Source of the DNA: Ophiura sarsii
Lineage: Eukaryota > Echinodermata > Ophiuroidea > Amphilepidida > Ophiuridae
Reading direction: 5' to 3'
DNA: 64,000 nt
NCBI GenBank assembly: GCA_035610835.1
Contig: CM069447.1
Coordinates: 20,013,259 to 20,077,258, forward strand
Positions 12,081 through 22,569 of the stretch are shown in pieces. A program made the position numbers and the translations under genes. The notes below the pieces were generated by a model that searched no databases, was not told where the DNA came from, and saw only the letters and a program-made list of their open reading frames with translations. Each line of letters opens with the position of its first letter. Within the stretch, counting starts at the first letter, position 1.

Positions 12081-12743
12081 TTGAGCACTCTTGGTGTTTG
12101 GCGAAATAGAATTTCTCTATTTTCTCTATATTCACTTCATGTTACAGATCATTTTCGTACGCTGGTCATTGGTGACAGCATGGTTGGCAGGGTGTCAGCA
12201 AGAAACGTCCAGCTGAGAGGTGGCGGCCAGGTGTCTTGGAATGGAAACGGCGGAAAAAAGATAAGCAATATGAGGAGTCTGGTATGTAGAACTCTTTCCA
12301 GGCGCAGAGCCCCTACCACTATATTGGTACACTTTGGTTCCAATGATATCCTTAATAAGGGATCTACGCTCGGTGCTACACGCTCGCAGGTAGAGGAGGG
12401 TTTGCATGCCTTGAGGATGTTATACCCAGACACCAGAATTATATGGTCTGACATTTTGTACCGCTCTTATTACCATGGTGAGCAAACCAAAAACGCTGGC
12501 AAGAGAGGTGCATACAACATTAATAAGTATGCTCACCAGGTATGCCGCGCCATGCCGAACACATGCTTCATTAGGCACACACATTACTTTAAGAGCTATG
12601 ACCATTCCTTTTTCGTATATGATGGGGTGCATCTCTCCGATAAGGCCAAACAATATCTGTTAGACAACTGGGCAGATGCTCTATGCTACTTTAACGAGAA
12701 TCCAGAAGCCAAGGGCTTCCCTCCCGAGCTTTGCATCTCTTAA
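12081..12743 (+). CDS. SGNH-fold hydrolase ORF of the retroelement
   Basis: This is a 220-residue frame 67 bp after the recombinase stop. Block I is VIGDSM (Ser33 nucleophile); a glycine-rich stretch GNGGKKI follows; block III is HFGSNDI (Asn88); block V is YDGVHLSDKAKQYL with Asp181 and His184. All SGNH catalytic residues are thus in place. SGNH-like ORFs are known in some Ngaro elements and some CR1-type LINEs. Their role in transposition is unknown; lipid or ester hydrolysis is presumed from the fold. The ATG chosen is the first of the frame, and the conserved part begins near residue 25. Confidence 0.85.
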   Translation: MSTLGVWRNRISLFSLYSLHVTDHFRTLVIGDSMVGRVSARNVQLRGGGQVSWNGNGGKKISNMRSLVCRTLSRRRAPTTILVHFGSNDILNKGSTLGATRSQVEEGLHALRMLYPDTRIIWSDILYRSYYHGEQTKNAGKRGAYNINKYAHQVCRAMPNTCFIRHTHYFKSYDHSFFVYDGVHLSDKAKQYLLDNWADALCYFNENPEAKGFPPELCIS

Positions 12744-12762
12744 GTCATATACAGATTGGAGA

Positions 12763-12785
12763 CCCCCCCCCCCCCCCCCCCCCCC
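12763..12785. repeat. Poly-C tract (23 C)
   Basis: An uninterrupted run of 23 C lies 19 bp after the SGNH stop codon. Its length may be affected by sequencing. It may mark the 3' side of the retroelement. Confidence 0.9.
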
Positions 12786-13150
12786 GGGTGTTGTCAAGTT
12801 TTCCCGGTTTGTCATGAACAATGAACAAAGTCAAAAACTTGTTTGGCGTGTGTCTTTATCTTTGCAATGAAAAGTTAATTATTATTTAGTATAAATACAT
12901 TGCTAAGATGATTTAAAAAATACTAGTTGTATAATTACCAATCGTGATAACTATAGCACTTACTATAGTAGTTGATAAATTTAAATACAAAATTACAAAA
13001 ATAGACAGTCAAATATATGTTGTGTAATTGTTAAGAAATTACAATAATGAGATGCTTGTGATCTCTACTTCGGAAATTCTCCATAGGTAATAATGTCCAT
13101 AAGACGTCTAGGTGGAACATTTCTGCGCTGATGATCCTTCTCAAATTCTA
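12786..13150. other. AT-rich spacer without recognised content
   Basis: I see no coding frame, RNA gene or clear repeat between the C tract and the next transposon end. The TA target duplication of that transposon is at 13149-13150. Confidence 0.6.
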
Positions 13151-13299
13151 CACTGTTAAAAATACTTGTAATTTTACAAAGAAAAATCGTAACTTTACAG
13201 CATGTTTGCCCTTTAAAAACAGACGACACAATAATTTAACAAACCTAACGTATTTATGCAGTGATATTTAACGTAGAATTACAATTTAAATGTAAAACA

Positions 13300-14150
13300 A
13301 AGTAAAAATACCATCGAACTTGACAATGGATCGTGTTTTTACGTTGATCGCAGCGTATTTGTCGTATAAACAGTGTTCGTATTTGTAAAATAACGGCGTT
13401 TTCATGTTAAATAAAGTATAATTTGTAAAAATACCATCGAAGTTGACAGCGGACCGTGTTTTTACGTTGATCGCAGCGTATCTATCGTATAAAAAGTGTT
13501 CGTTTCTGTAAAATAACGGCATTTTCATGTTAAATGAAATATAATTTGTAGAAATACCATCGAAGCTGACAACGGATCGTGTTTTTACGTTGATCGCAGT
13601 GTATCTGTCGTATAAATATTGTTCTTATTTGTAAAATAACGGCGTTTTCATGTAAAAATACCATCGAAGTTGACAACGGATCGTGTTTTTACGTTGACTG
13701 CAGTGTATCTCTCACAAAATAGTGTTGGTATTTGTAAAATAACGGCGTTTTCATGTTAAATGAAATATACTTTGTAAAAATACCCATATTTCACCATCGA
13801 AGTTGACAACGAATCGTATTTTTACGTTGCCTTTCGTATAAATAGTGTTTGTATTTGTAAAATAACGGCTATTTTCATGTTAAATGAAATATACTTTGTA
13901 AAAATATCATCATCGTTGACAATGAATCGTGTTTTTACGCTCACCCCAGTGTAGGCCTATCGTTATTTGTATAACGACGATTTTCATGTTAAGTGACATA
14001 GGCCTATACTTTGTAAAAATACAATTGAAGGTTTTTTTTTCAAATATTTTAGGCCTACTTATGCTTGAGTCTGGTGGGGGAGAAAAAAAAACAACCCCCA
14101 TTGAAGTATACAATGAATAGTGTTTTTACGTTGACCGCAGTGTACCTCTC
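13300..14150. repeat. Degenerate tandem array, ~120-bp period
   Basis: About seven to eight copies of a unit containing ACCATCGAAGTTGACAAC, GTGTTTTTACGTTGA and AAAATAACGGCGTTTTCATG. CCATCGA-type starts lie at 13311, 13434, 13557, 13661, 13794 and 13911, so the spacing is mainly 123 bp with indels down to 104. The array sits inside the CACTG element. Confidence 0.85.
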
Positions 14151-14753
14151 GTACACTGTTAAAAATAATCGTAATTTTACAGGATTTTTTTGTCGTAAAA
14201 CAAATAATCGTAATTTTACAGGATTATTTTGTCGTAAAACAACGGTCCGTCCTGTTTTTTAACAAATCTACGGTATTTATATCATAAAAGTACGACGGAA
14301 AAGTGTATAATTACATTTGTAGTATAAAAATGGTAATAAAGTAGTGACATAACAACAAATGTTTGTAATTCTACATTTCTGATATAGGAAATAGTAATTT
14401 TACGGCAATTAAATAACGCGAACCCTGTTATTTTTAATTTTTACAGTAGCTTAATGTAAAAGAACAGCGTTAAGAAATGTAAAATTACTGTTTTATTAAA
14501 TAACCTTAATTTGACAGGATTTATTTGGTCGTAAAACAACTGTTATTATTTAAACGGCGACACCCACATTAGTTAATTATTTCAACACCTACAGTGAAGT
14601 GTATTTCAACACACTTCACTGTTTTGGACTCGTTTCGACCCATTTGATTCATTTCGACTCGTTTCGAACCATTTTGATTTATTTCGACCCATTTCATAAA
14701 ATACAGATAGGTCATCCGATGTTTTCTGTAAAAACAAATTCAATGACACATGC

Positions 14754-14925
14754 ATGTATGAGTTAGCTCCTAATGCTTATCATGTGATGGAGCTACATGA
14801 AGATCTGTCTCCAGTAGGATTGGTTTTTTGTGGAGATCCACATCAGGCGCAACAACTGCCTGATTTATGTGATATGCTGAACATTAAGTACAAGCAAATA
14901 ACCTTCATGAATATCTGCTTTCTGT
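14754..14925 (+). other. Exon-like open stretch, unrecognised
   Basis: The frame reads MYELAPNAYHVMELHEDLSP, then GLVFCGDPHQAQQLPDLCDM and LNIKYKQ, before turning into low-quality sequence. Composition is balanced and protein-like, unlike the AT-rich surroundings. I do not recognise the family. It may be a captured host exon or a transposase remnant carried by the CACTG element; a possible GT donor (AA|GTACAAG) lies at its end. Confidence 0.35.
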
Positions 14926-15401
14926 TCTTTTTTGAACGAAAGGGTTGGTGTTTATTCAAAATTTTATCTGGGGCCGTGGTTACACTTGTTCGCTGCAATA
15001 GCAGGCTTCCACGTGGACATAAAAACAATAGGTTTACACTCGAGGTACGATTTACGGTAATAATAGGCCTCCTACTCGATGTACATGATGTATGAAGGCC
15101 AGGGCCTAGGTCTTGATGTGAATATTTTGACGGTAAAACACGTTATGACACATGTAGGTCTACTGTTTTTAGGCCTAACGTTATTTGTAGAATATTCCGG
15201 GGTTTTTTTACAGCAAACGTAAAAATTGACGTTAATTTACAGGAATAATATACGGATTTTACCGTTTTAAAACGAACCGTCTTAAACAATATTTACACCC
15301 AAAAATTGTAAAATCCCGTAATATAACGACTCCCTGTATATTAACGGTTTTTTATGAATAAATAGTTTATATTAACACAAAACACTTCGACATTATTAAC
15401 T

Positions 15402-15474
15402 ACTTCGTTGGCTCAGTCGGTAAAGCGTCCGACTTACAATACAGAGGTCCCGGGTTCAAATCCCCGTCCGGTCA
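15402..15474 (+). ncRNA. tRNA-like sequence, probably a SINE head
   Basis: An A box TGGCTCAGTCGG (15409-15420) and a B box GGTTCAAATCC (15453-15463) are 44 bp apart, as in a tRNA gene. A CTTACAA loop would give anticodon UAC. The anticodon stem and the acceptor stem do not pair, and only four of five T-stem pairs form. It is therefore better read as a tRNA-derived SINE head or tRNA pseudogene than as a working tRNA. It lies within the CACTG element. Confidence 0.5.
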
Positions 15475-15730
15475 AGTTAAGGTAAGTTCATCTAAAAATC
15501 TTTAATAAATTGCGGAAGCAGAATAAACATATGACACATATTACAATTGACACATAAAGTTAATAAATGACACATAAAATTGCATAAAATGTCCGAAATT
15601 ATACACAAGCCCCGTTAATTAACAGGTAAAATGTATATTCACAACACATAAACACGTCCGTAAAATAACGTCAAAATACTGTTAAAATACCATCAAAACT
15701 AAATAAATTAACGGGACATTACATTTTACG

Positions 15731-16130
15731 GTCAACGTTATTTTACGGTTGTTAACCGTTATGAGTCCCAGCTGCCAGTTAAAATAACTGTTAATTTACG
15801 ATCATCGTAGTTTAACGTTGTAGTCGATTGTTCCCAGCGTATTTTTATCGTCAACGTTATTTTACGGTTGTTATCCGTTATGAGTCCCAGCTGCCAGTTA
15901 AAATATCTGTTAATTTACGGTGATCATAGTTTAACGTTGTAGTCGATTGATACCAGCGTATTTTTATCGTCAACGTAATTTTACGGTTGTTAACCGTTAT
16001 GAGTCCCAGCTGCCAGTTATAATAGCTGTTTTTTAACGGTCGTATTTTTAACAGTGCAGCTGCCAGTAACAAATACTGTTTTTTTACAGTTGTCCAGTAT
16101 TTTGTAGTTTTACAGCCCACCGTCATTTAA
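15731..16130. repeat. Tandem array, 119-bp period
   Basis: GTCAACGT words start at 15731, 15850 and 15969, giving an exact 119-bp period. Each unit contains TACGGTTGTTAACCGTTATG and GAGTCCCAGCTGCCAGTT. Diverged copies continue to the end of the CACTG element. Confidence 0.85.
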
Positions 16131-16291
16131 CAGTCCCAGCTGCAAGGTAAACTGTCGGTTTTTTTACAGTTACCCAGTATTTTTGAATTTTTACAGCCCA
16201 CCGTAATTTAACAGTTCATACTGTTAGTGAGTCCCAGCTGCCAGTAATAATTACTGTTTTTTTACAGTTTTATTTTTAACAGTGTAGTTAA

Positions 16292-16476
16292 ATGAAATCC
16301 CTTCGGGGGATCGCCTCTTGTAGGCATAATGAAATCCCTTTGGCGGATCGCCTCTTGTAGGCATAATGAAATCCCTTTGGAGGATCGCCTCTTGTAGGCA
16401 TAATGAAATCCCTTTGGCGGATCGCCTCTTGTAGGCATAAGGAAATCCCTTTGGCGGATGGCCTTTTGTAGGTATA
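16292..16476. repeat. Tandem array, 37-bp unit, five copies
   Basis: ATGAAATCCCTT followed by GGATCGCCTCTTGTAGGCATA repeats at 16292, 16329, 16366 and onwards with an exact 37-bp period. The open frames across it on the minus strand follow from the lack of stops in the unit and do not indicate a gene. It starts 8 bp after the CACTG element. Confidence 0.9.
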
Positions 16477-16822
16477 TCAATTTGTGAATTGTACATTCTC
16501 TGGGGTATCTTACTGTTCGGATGAATGAGGGTCGATGGGAACTTTCCGTCCCCAAAACGTGAAATTCAATAATTTATGTTGCACTTGAAATGAAAGTACA
16601 TTTTGTATGTAAAATAAATGCAACCTTTCGAGTCGCACAGAAACTCCGCAACACCTTGGCTTTCCTTGTCAACCTACTTATAGTGTCGGGTGGTAACTAA
16701 TAGAATCTCAGATTTGTACATGCTTGTCACGTACTTAAATAATAAAGAATCTCACTCACAGAAAAAGTCAAATGCTCATTGTATATTAAGTAGCACTACA
16801 TTATTATTTCATGAAGAGCAAA
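16477..16822. other. No recognised gene; start of ancient repeat copy A
   Basis: From about 16700 the sequence resembles 24450-24590, so it begins the older interspersed repeat of which 16700-22570 is one copy. Nothing coding is seen. Confidence 0.5.
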
Positions 16823-17168
16823 CAGGGGTCGCATTCTGACGCGTCTGCGCGTCCTAGACCTCTCACTTTCTAATAGTGACGCGTCAGGTTTCATATTGAA
16901 AAGACTTGCGGGTCCCGATCAAAATTGAAGGGACCCCTTACATTTGACGTTGTATTGAAATGGAAACGTTAAGAAATTCTGTAAATTACATATCCATCCT
17001 TTGCTTACAATATAAATTCATTAAAACTGCCTGTAAAAAAGTAAAATTTTCAAATACCCAAGCTTCAGGACCCCTCAATTTCTTGAGGGACCCCTTAAAT
17101 TTAGTCCTGCGGGGTCCTGAAAAATGTCATGGGACCTCTCACATTCTTGATCCACAGTGCTAGCCCTG
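16823..17168. mobile_element. hAT-like MITE, 346 bp
   Basis: The ends are CAGGG and CCCTG. They are flanked by AGAGCAAA (16815-16822) and GGAGCAAA (17169-17176), an 8-bp target duplication with one mismatch. The paralogous site near 24575 lacks the insert. The 8-bp duplication and CAGGG ends fit the hAT superfamily. Confidence 0.7.
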
Positions 17169-17639
17169 GGAGCAAAGACCTTTTATTACGTTCTACAGGG
17201 TGTCCCAAAAGTCTATGCACGACTTTGAAGCTTTGTATTTCACAAAATATAAGTCGTATTGAAAATATGAATACATATTTAGAAAGAGGAGATGTGGGAA
17301 ATAATTTTGATACCAAACATTGGAGTAACATCTGTTTGTAATGCCACCCTAGAAGTAAAACATGTATTACTGCAAAAATATAATTTTATACTTCGGAGGT
17401 ACAAAGTTCATAAATCCATACCTATTGAGATTCACAAAAAGACGGGTAGAGTTGGTTACACGGAAAGTGATCCGTCAATTGTAATATTTAAAATTTTACA
17501 TTACAGTGATCCCATCATAATAACAAACTATATCACACATAGTTTTCGTTTCTATAGTGAAATCTAGTTTAAATGTTTTTCATTTATACAGAGACGTGTG
17601 CTAATGCAAAAACACAGACCTAAAAAATTGAATAACGTA

Positions 17640-18745
17640 ACAGAAAAGTGGACACACACATCACACAGCGAATAGATCTCTTTGGACTTTTGACTACTGC
17701 ATGTCTTATGCATTCAATGTGACTGGTTGATCTACCAGTCTTTCTTCTACCACATCGAGACAAATCATGCACAGTTCCTGTGTTCAAAAATGTATCCACC
17801 TACTTAAGAATGGATATTCTTCCTGGTGCGCGTTTCACTTTAAAATGTTTTCTGAACTTTGTTGAGTAAGTTGAACTGAATTTGTTTCAGCGTAGAACCA
17901 TACAATTTGTATCCCAGCTGGCCATTTTACGGTTTTTAAACGTTAAAAATACGTTTCAAGTTGGTGAATAAACGTTTTAATATTACGTATTAAAAACGTA
18001 TATGTGTGGAGTTTTTTATGGGTTTTAATAACGTTTCCATGTAACGTTTTGAAAACGTTAATATAACGTGAAAATAACCATGTTTAACACGTTTTAAAAA
18101 CGTTTTAAAAACACGAAACCTAATTAAACCCAATTTAAAACGTTTTGAAAACTAATATTAGATAATTGATAATTAATTGATAATTAAGTGGCAATTTAAA
18201 GAACAATTAATTAATTTGGCTTTTTATTAACATTCTCCAACACAATTGTTCATGTGTTTGTGAAGTAATGTTCTTATTTGCCATTTAACTATGAAATGAT
18301 GCATGTTGCAGATCAAATAACTATATGAAAAGAAATAAATATACAATCCATAGTGTTACCAAACCAATATAACCCAGGTAAGTGCGCATGCGTGGAATTG
18401 CCCACGTTTTTAAAAAACGTTTTTAAAACGTTTCGTAAAAAACGAAACTTATGGTCCAGGACCATAATATTTGGTTTAATTTAGGTTGTAATATAACGTT
18501 CTATAAACGTTTTGATTTCGTTTCAATCATATGTTCGTTTATAAGTAGTGTGAACACTTTAATTTAACGTTTTTATAACGTTTTGACAAAACGATTTGCA
18601 ATAAAAAAAACATGCTTTGAAACTGTAACGTTTTTAAGACGTTTTAAAAACGTTTCACAAAAACAAAACCTAATTAAACCCAATTCAAAACGTTTTGAAA
18701 ACGTTTTGTGTTTACTGGGATTCGATTATCTATGCTGCAAACCAT
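17640..18745 (-). pseudogene. Transposase N-terminus, mariner/Tc1 superfamily
   Basis: The ATG is at 18745 on the minus strand; the frame is split by the insertion at 17913-18719 and resumes with IQIVWFYAETNSVQLTQQ. It continues through the helix-turn-helix region (KFRKHFKVKRAPGRISILK, a stop, then FLNTGTVHDLSRCGRRKTGR) and the linker-like SPKRSIR. At least one frameshift and one stop are visible. The catalytic D,D,D/E region is absent, so it is dead. The pattern (HTH, then TGTV..L.R.GR.) is that of the IS630-Tc1-mariner group. Confidence 0.75.
17913..18719. mobile_element. CCCAG-ended element nested in the mariner copy
   Basis: It is bounded by CCCAG and CTGGG. The uninterrupted mariner copy at 55341-59407 reads TTTGTATTCG where this one reads TTTGTAT-insert-ATTCG, so the 807-bp insert is exact with an AT target duplication (or none, if T/A belong to the ends). 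The interior is packed with AACGTTTT and AAAACGTT words in both orientations. No coding frame is present. Confidence 0.8.
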
Positions 18746-19246
18746 CTTGAATGAAGACTTTTGCTGTGCAATGTTTTCTACTACTCCTATTTATGTTGTG
18801 AGTGACCGAGTTTGGTAATAACATTAATGTTGCAAGGTGAGCAGTGAACTGTGACTAATGCGCAACGTTGCTTTCATACCGTTCATTTATGCGCACCTGT
18901 TTTAGCAACAATGTGTCGTACTTGGTATGGATGGGTCTCACACGGCCAAAAACTTTCAACCAGTTTTATAATGTTGTGGGTTCACCAATAGAGTTGGATT
19001 TGGTATCAAAATAATTTCCCAAATCTCGTCCATCAAAATATGGTTAAATTTATACCATATGATTTATATTTTATGAGATATGACTCTTCAAAAACGTGCA
19101 TAGACTTTTGGGACACCCTGTATATGCTGTAACTGTAAATATTTTTGTAACGGTTTTGACAAAATAATGGTTGCTGTGTCACTATGTGTATATATTCTTG
19201 TATAGCGTTAATTTATAACAAGTGGTGATGTTAAAAAAAAGGTATA

Positions 19247-21108
19247 GGGGAGGATGGGGCAACTGGACCGGTTAAGCATATTTCATGATATAAAAGCTTT
19301 TTAAAAAGCTCGTGTAAATATTTATGGAATTGCTATGAAAATATCACCCATGTAACTGTTTACATATAACATATAATCAATGTTAAAAAATATCCAAACA
19401 AAAGGCCAATTACCACTAACTAAAAACTTTACTTGGCACGGTCCAGTTACCCCATCGTTGGGGCAACTGGTCCTATATGTTCCAACGGTTAGAATACACA
19501 GAAATCATAGATTGACAACACGGTAACTAAGCAGTATTTTCTTTACAAACTCATTTCCATATTATTTAACGTGTAAAAATAATACAGGTCTCATGAAACC
19601 CATGTTTTATACAGTTTTCGTGGTTAACGTGTAAAACGCAGTAATACTAATGGTGTACAAAGCAAGCGCAATTTTCGACTGCACGTTTATTAGATAAAAC
19701 GGTATGAACCTAGTTAAATGGTTACATGGTTGTGATATTCAGACGCCCCATACATTTGTCTATATATATCCCTTTCTTTAATGATTTTATTTACTTCATA
19801 TAATCATCATTTAGTACTTATAATAAACCATCTTGATATTTAGCCAGCTGTTCATGTTACAGGGGAAGTTAGTCAATATGACAATGATGACCCAACGGTT
19901 GATATACACAAAAAGCAGTGGATAAATCATGATATTTCGTCATAGCAAATACCTTTACAGACACCATTCAAAATATAATAAAGATGTAATTCATAATACC
20001 GAGGTTTTAAACCATTCTAAAGCAATTTCATGTCATATTGTAATCCTTCAATATCAGAAATAGTGGTATTAGACCCGAAATGCCCCAAAATGTCTAAGAA
20101 CTTGAAAGAATGTGAATTATTTCATATTCTATTCACATTTCAATACCGAGTCATGTTTTATTGACACTAACAACTCATTTTCAAAATGAATTTTACAATT
20201 TTGATTAAGTTTTTGCAGGCGGTCCAGTTGCCCCACACCCCTTCGGACCACTTACCCCAACAAATGACGTAGCACTTTGTCGAGATGAAACGTTATTAAA
20301 ACACGCCTGTGACGTAATACATTTTACGCCAAAATGTTTTAAAACATACCACTATTTGTCATAATAATCAATAACTCCAATACATTTCAGAAAAAAAGGG
20401 AAAACTGCATTTTTGTTTTTAGCCATTACACAGATTTCTGTAGCCAGTGAGTATCTTTGAATTCGCAAATATTACGGCGTTCGGGTCCTACAAGTAGACG
20501 AGTGTCTTTAAATAAATAAGAAATGGTGTACTTTGTTATTTGCAAATTCATGAACTAATAACTCTACCAAATGAATACCCGTGATAATGATTTAAGTTGA
20601 AGCATTCTTTAAATGATAATATTGATTGGAAATCCAAACCACCAATGTCCCAAATTAGCAATATGCGCCATTTTACGGTCATTTCAACCACAACCTATGG
20701 TTTTAATCATATTTCGGAAAGTCCCTAAGCACACTACAATATAGCACCCATCAAATGCAATATGCACCTAGTATCTTAAGACGACTGTACTGCATGTATA
20801 TATTTACTGTTGCATATCTGTCAATCATATAAAGTACATTAAACATGATCTAAACCCATCTTCATATATCGCCCATACTATCTGTGAATTTTCAATCAGT
20901 CACTCAAGGAGTTAGCTTCAAAGATATGGAGAAAAATAACATGTGTAAATATCCTAAAGTTCCAAATGTTTTGGATTGTAAAAGGTAAAGATATGTGTCA
21001 AGTATCAACAAAAGTCGTATTGTTCAAAAGAAAGCAGTATGCCCATACAATTACAAAATCCTTCATTTCGGACCACTTGCCCCACGGTCCAGTTGCCCCA
21101 TATTCCCC
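19247..21108. mobile_element. TA-flanked element with GGGGCAACTGGACC ends
   Basis: The first and last 24 bp are inverted repeats with two or three mismatches, both containing GGGGCAACTGGACCG. TA flanks both sides, and the paralogous site at 24720 (GGTATAACG) is empty. The end motif recurs inside at 19438-19475, near 20220-20260 and at 21070-21100. No transposase frame is seen in its 1862 bp. Confidence 0.85.
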
Positions 21109-21127
21109 TAACGTATGATTCTACAAG

Positions 21128-21517
21128 CAGTGGCGTAGCTAGGATTTTTTTCAGGGGGGGGGGGGGGGCAAGATTTCTAAAAAAATTCGTAAAAGGTTGC
21201 CCCCCAAAAAAAATTCTAGTCACTTACCTCGTGTATTTCACGTAAGTGGGGGGGGGGGGGGGGGGGGGGTTGAGGTCAAAAAAATCGCACAGTCACAAAA
21301 AATCGCACAGTCACAAAGAATCGCACAGTAAATGTACTACATGTACAATTTTTCCTTCGATTTGGTTAATAACCTCGGTCTTTTTTCTCAATTTTTTCAT
21401 ATTTCCTTTTTTTCTCACCCCTTTTTTTTTAGGGGGTGGGGGGCGGGGGCCCAAATTGGGTTTTTTTCGTCGGGGGGGGGGGGGGCATTTGCCCCCCCCC
21501 CCTGAGCTACGCCACTG
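21128..21517. mobile_element. hAT MITE with CAGTGGCGTAGC ends
   Basis: The left end CAGTGGCGTAGCTA and right end TAGCTACGCCACTG-like sequence are flanked by a perfect 8-bp duplication TCTACAAG (21120-21127, 21518-21525). The paralogous site at 24731 has a single TCTACAAG. The interior has long G and C runs, including 22 G at 21248-21269. Confidence 0.95.
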
Positions 21518-21795
21518 TCTACAAGGAACATAAGATCAAATGTAGAAGTTATGAAACCCGTAAGATCAAAAGCCATGAACATGACAATGTAAGCAACGCA
21601 GAAATAGAAACAGATAGTCGTATGAAAGTTACTCATTATTTTACACAGCATTTAATAGACTTATATGATGTCGATAGCATCTATTTTTGATTTGTTAAAT
21701 ATTATATGTAAAGGAAATTGATAACATAATAAAACAAGACTTTAGAGAAACAAGAGATAGTAAATAAAAGAAAATGGTGTAAATAATTACTTAAA

Positions 21796-22115
21796 GGCAT
21801 ATTATGTGATCTTTTCCAGAGAACGCCCTTTATTCATGAATTTTTTTAGAAAGTAGATTTTCTTGCAGATTTACATTTCTGATCATAAATCGTACATCCA
21901 TTCCAAGTTACAGAGCGATACGATTCCTAATTACCTCAAAATCATGGTTTTAGAGTGAATTTAGAGTGAAAATATAAACTGTAACACGACAGTTTATTTT
22001 CACTGTAAAACCATGATTTTGAAGTAATTAAGAATCGTATCGCCCTGTAACTTGGAATGTATGTACGATTTATGATCAGAAATGTAAATCTGCAAGAAAA
22101 TCTGCTTTCAATTTT
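21796..22115. mobile_element. Palindromic MITE, copy 1
   Basis: The left arm starts with GGCATATTATGTGATCTTTT and its sequence returns in reverse complement; TTGCAGATTTACATTTCTGA pairs with its complement near 22090. The right terminal motif is missing, so this copy is truncated there. The related full copy is at 41050-41395. The paralogous repeat near 25845 lacks it. Confidence 0.8.
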
Positions 22116-22391
22116 TTTTTCGATGTTGAGGGAAATATTGATGTGAGAAATAAGAGTTGTGCTTTTATTTTAATATTGGACCATTAAAACAACAACAAAC
22201 TCTCTTACGCAATGTGTTCACTATTATAGTCGGATTTATAACTGAACGAACACATTGAAGCAGCGTATTGCGTACATTGTGGGAAGCGCGCGCACAACCA
22301 TATGCGTGATAATTTCGGGCGCGGTCATCTGTGTGCTTTGTGCGGGTTGTTGGTTCAATTATCAATTGGACTATAATTCACTTCGTAAACG

Positions 22392-22530
22392 CTCAGCATA
22401 CTCCACAACGCTCGAACTCTGTGCATTCTCACACATGCGCATGCTCCGCCATGGCAAAATGATTCATTCTGATTGGAAAATGGAGGTCAACGCTTGCGCT
22501 CAGCATTGGAGCGTTGTGGAGTATGTTGAG
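22392..22530. repeat. 139-bp inverted repeat, copy 1
   Basis: CTCAGCATACTCCACAACGC at 22392 pairs with the complement ending at 22530, leaving a ~95-bp loop. A second copy is at 26237-26377 with a diverged loop. It may be a small MITE inside the older repeat. Confidence 0.75.
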
Positions 22531-22569
22531 CCCTTTAGCGGTCCCCATGTCATCAACTTGTACAACACC

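Larger units (their letters stand above)
9272..12760 (+). mobile_element. Tyrosine-recombinase retrotransposon, DIRS/Ngaro type
   Basis: In order the element holds a gag zinc-finger end, reverse transcriptase plus RNase H, a tyrosine recombinase, and an SGNH hydrolase. A recombinase in place of an integrase defines the DIRS-like order. The absence of a methyltransferase domain and the downstream SGNH hydrolase point to the Ngaro group rather than DIRS1 itself. The left end breaks at about 9271 inside the edge repeat. I could not identify the split direct repeats expected at the ends, so the right limit (before the C tract at 12763) is a guess. Confidence 0.85.
14154..16056. mobile_element. 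Inner pair of CACTG ends
   Basis: CACTGTTAAAAATA at 14154 and TATTTTTAACAGTG ending at 16056 form a second inverted pair within the outer element. Either a related element inserted into it, or the ends were duplicated with the internal arrays. The left copy is preceded by TA; the right copy is followed by CA. Confidence 0.5.
13151..16284. mobile_element. TA-flanked DNA transposon with CACTG ends
   Basis: The left end CACTGTTAAAAATA and the right end TATTTTTAACAGTG are exact reverse complements, each flanked by TA (13149-13150, 16285-16286). The symmetry extends to CTA/TAG. The interior has no transposase frame; it holds two ~120-bp tandem arrays, a tRNA-like sequence and internal copies of the same end. 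It is a non-autonomous element or a nest of two, in a TA-target superfamily. Confidence 0.75.
17196..19120. mobile_element. Mariner-like element, copy 1, disrupted
   Basis: The ends CAGGGTGTCCCAAAAGTCTA and its complement (ending at 19120) are flanked by TA on both sides. The paralogous repeat near 24597 shows the empty site TTCTATGCTG. Without its nested 807-bp insert the element is about 1.1 kb. The minus strand keeps part of a mariner/Tc1-type transposase. A second copy, in opposite orientation, lies at 55341-59407. Confidence 0.85.

Noticed and set aside
15402..15474. Functional tRNA-Val (UAC)
   Set aside because: The A and B boxes are good, but the acceptor and anticodon stems do not pair.
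16251..16555. Minus-strand repeat protein (KGFHYAYKRRS-type repeats)
   Set aside because: It is a by-product of a 37-bp tandem array: two frames are open at once and there is no other coding evidence.
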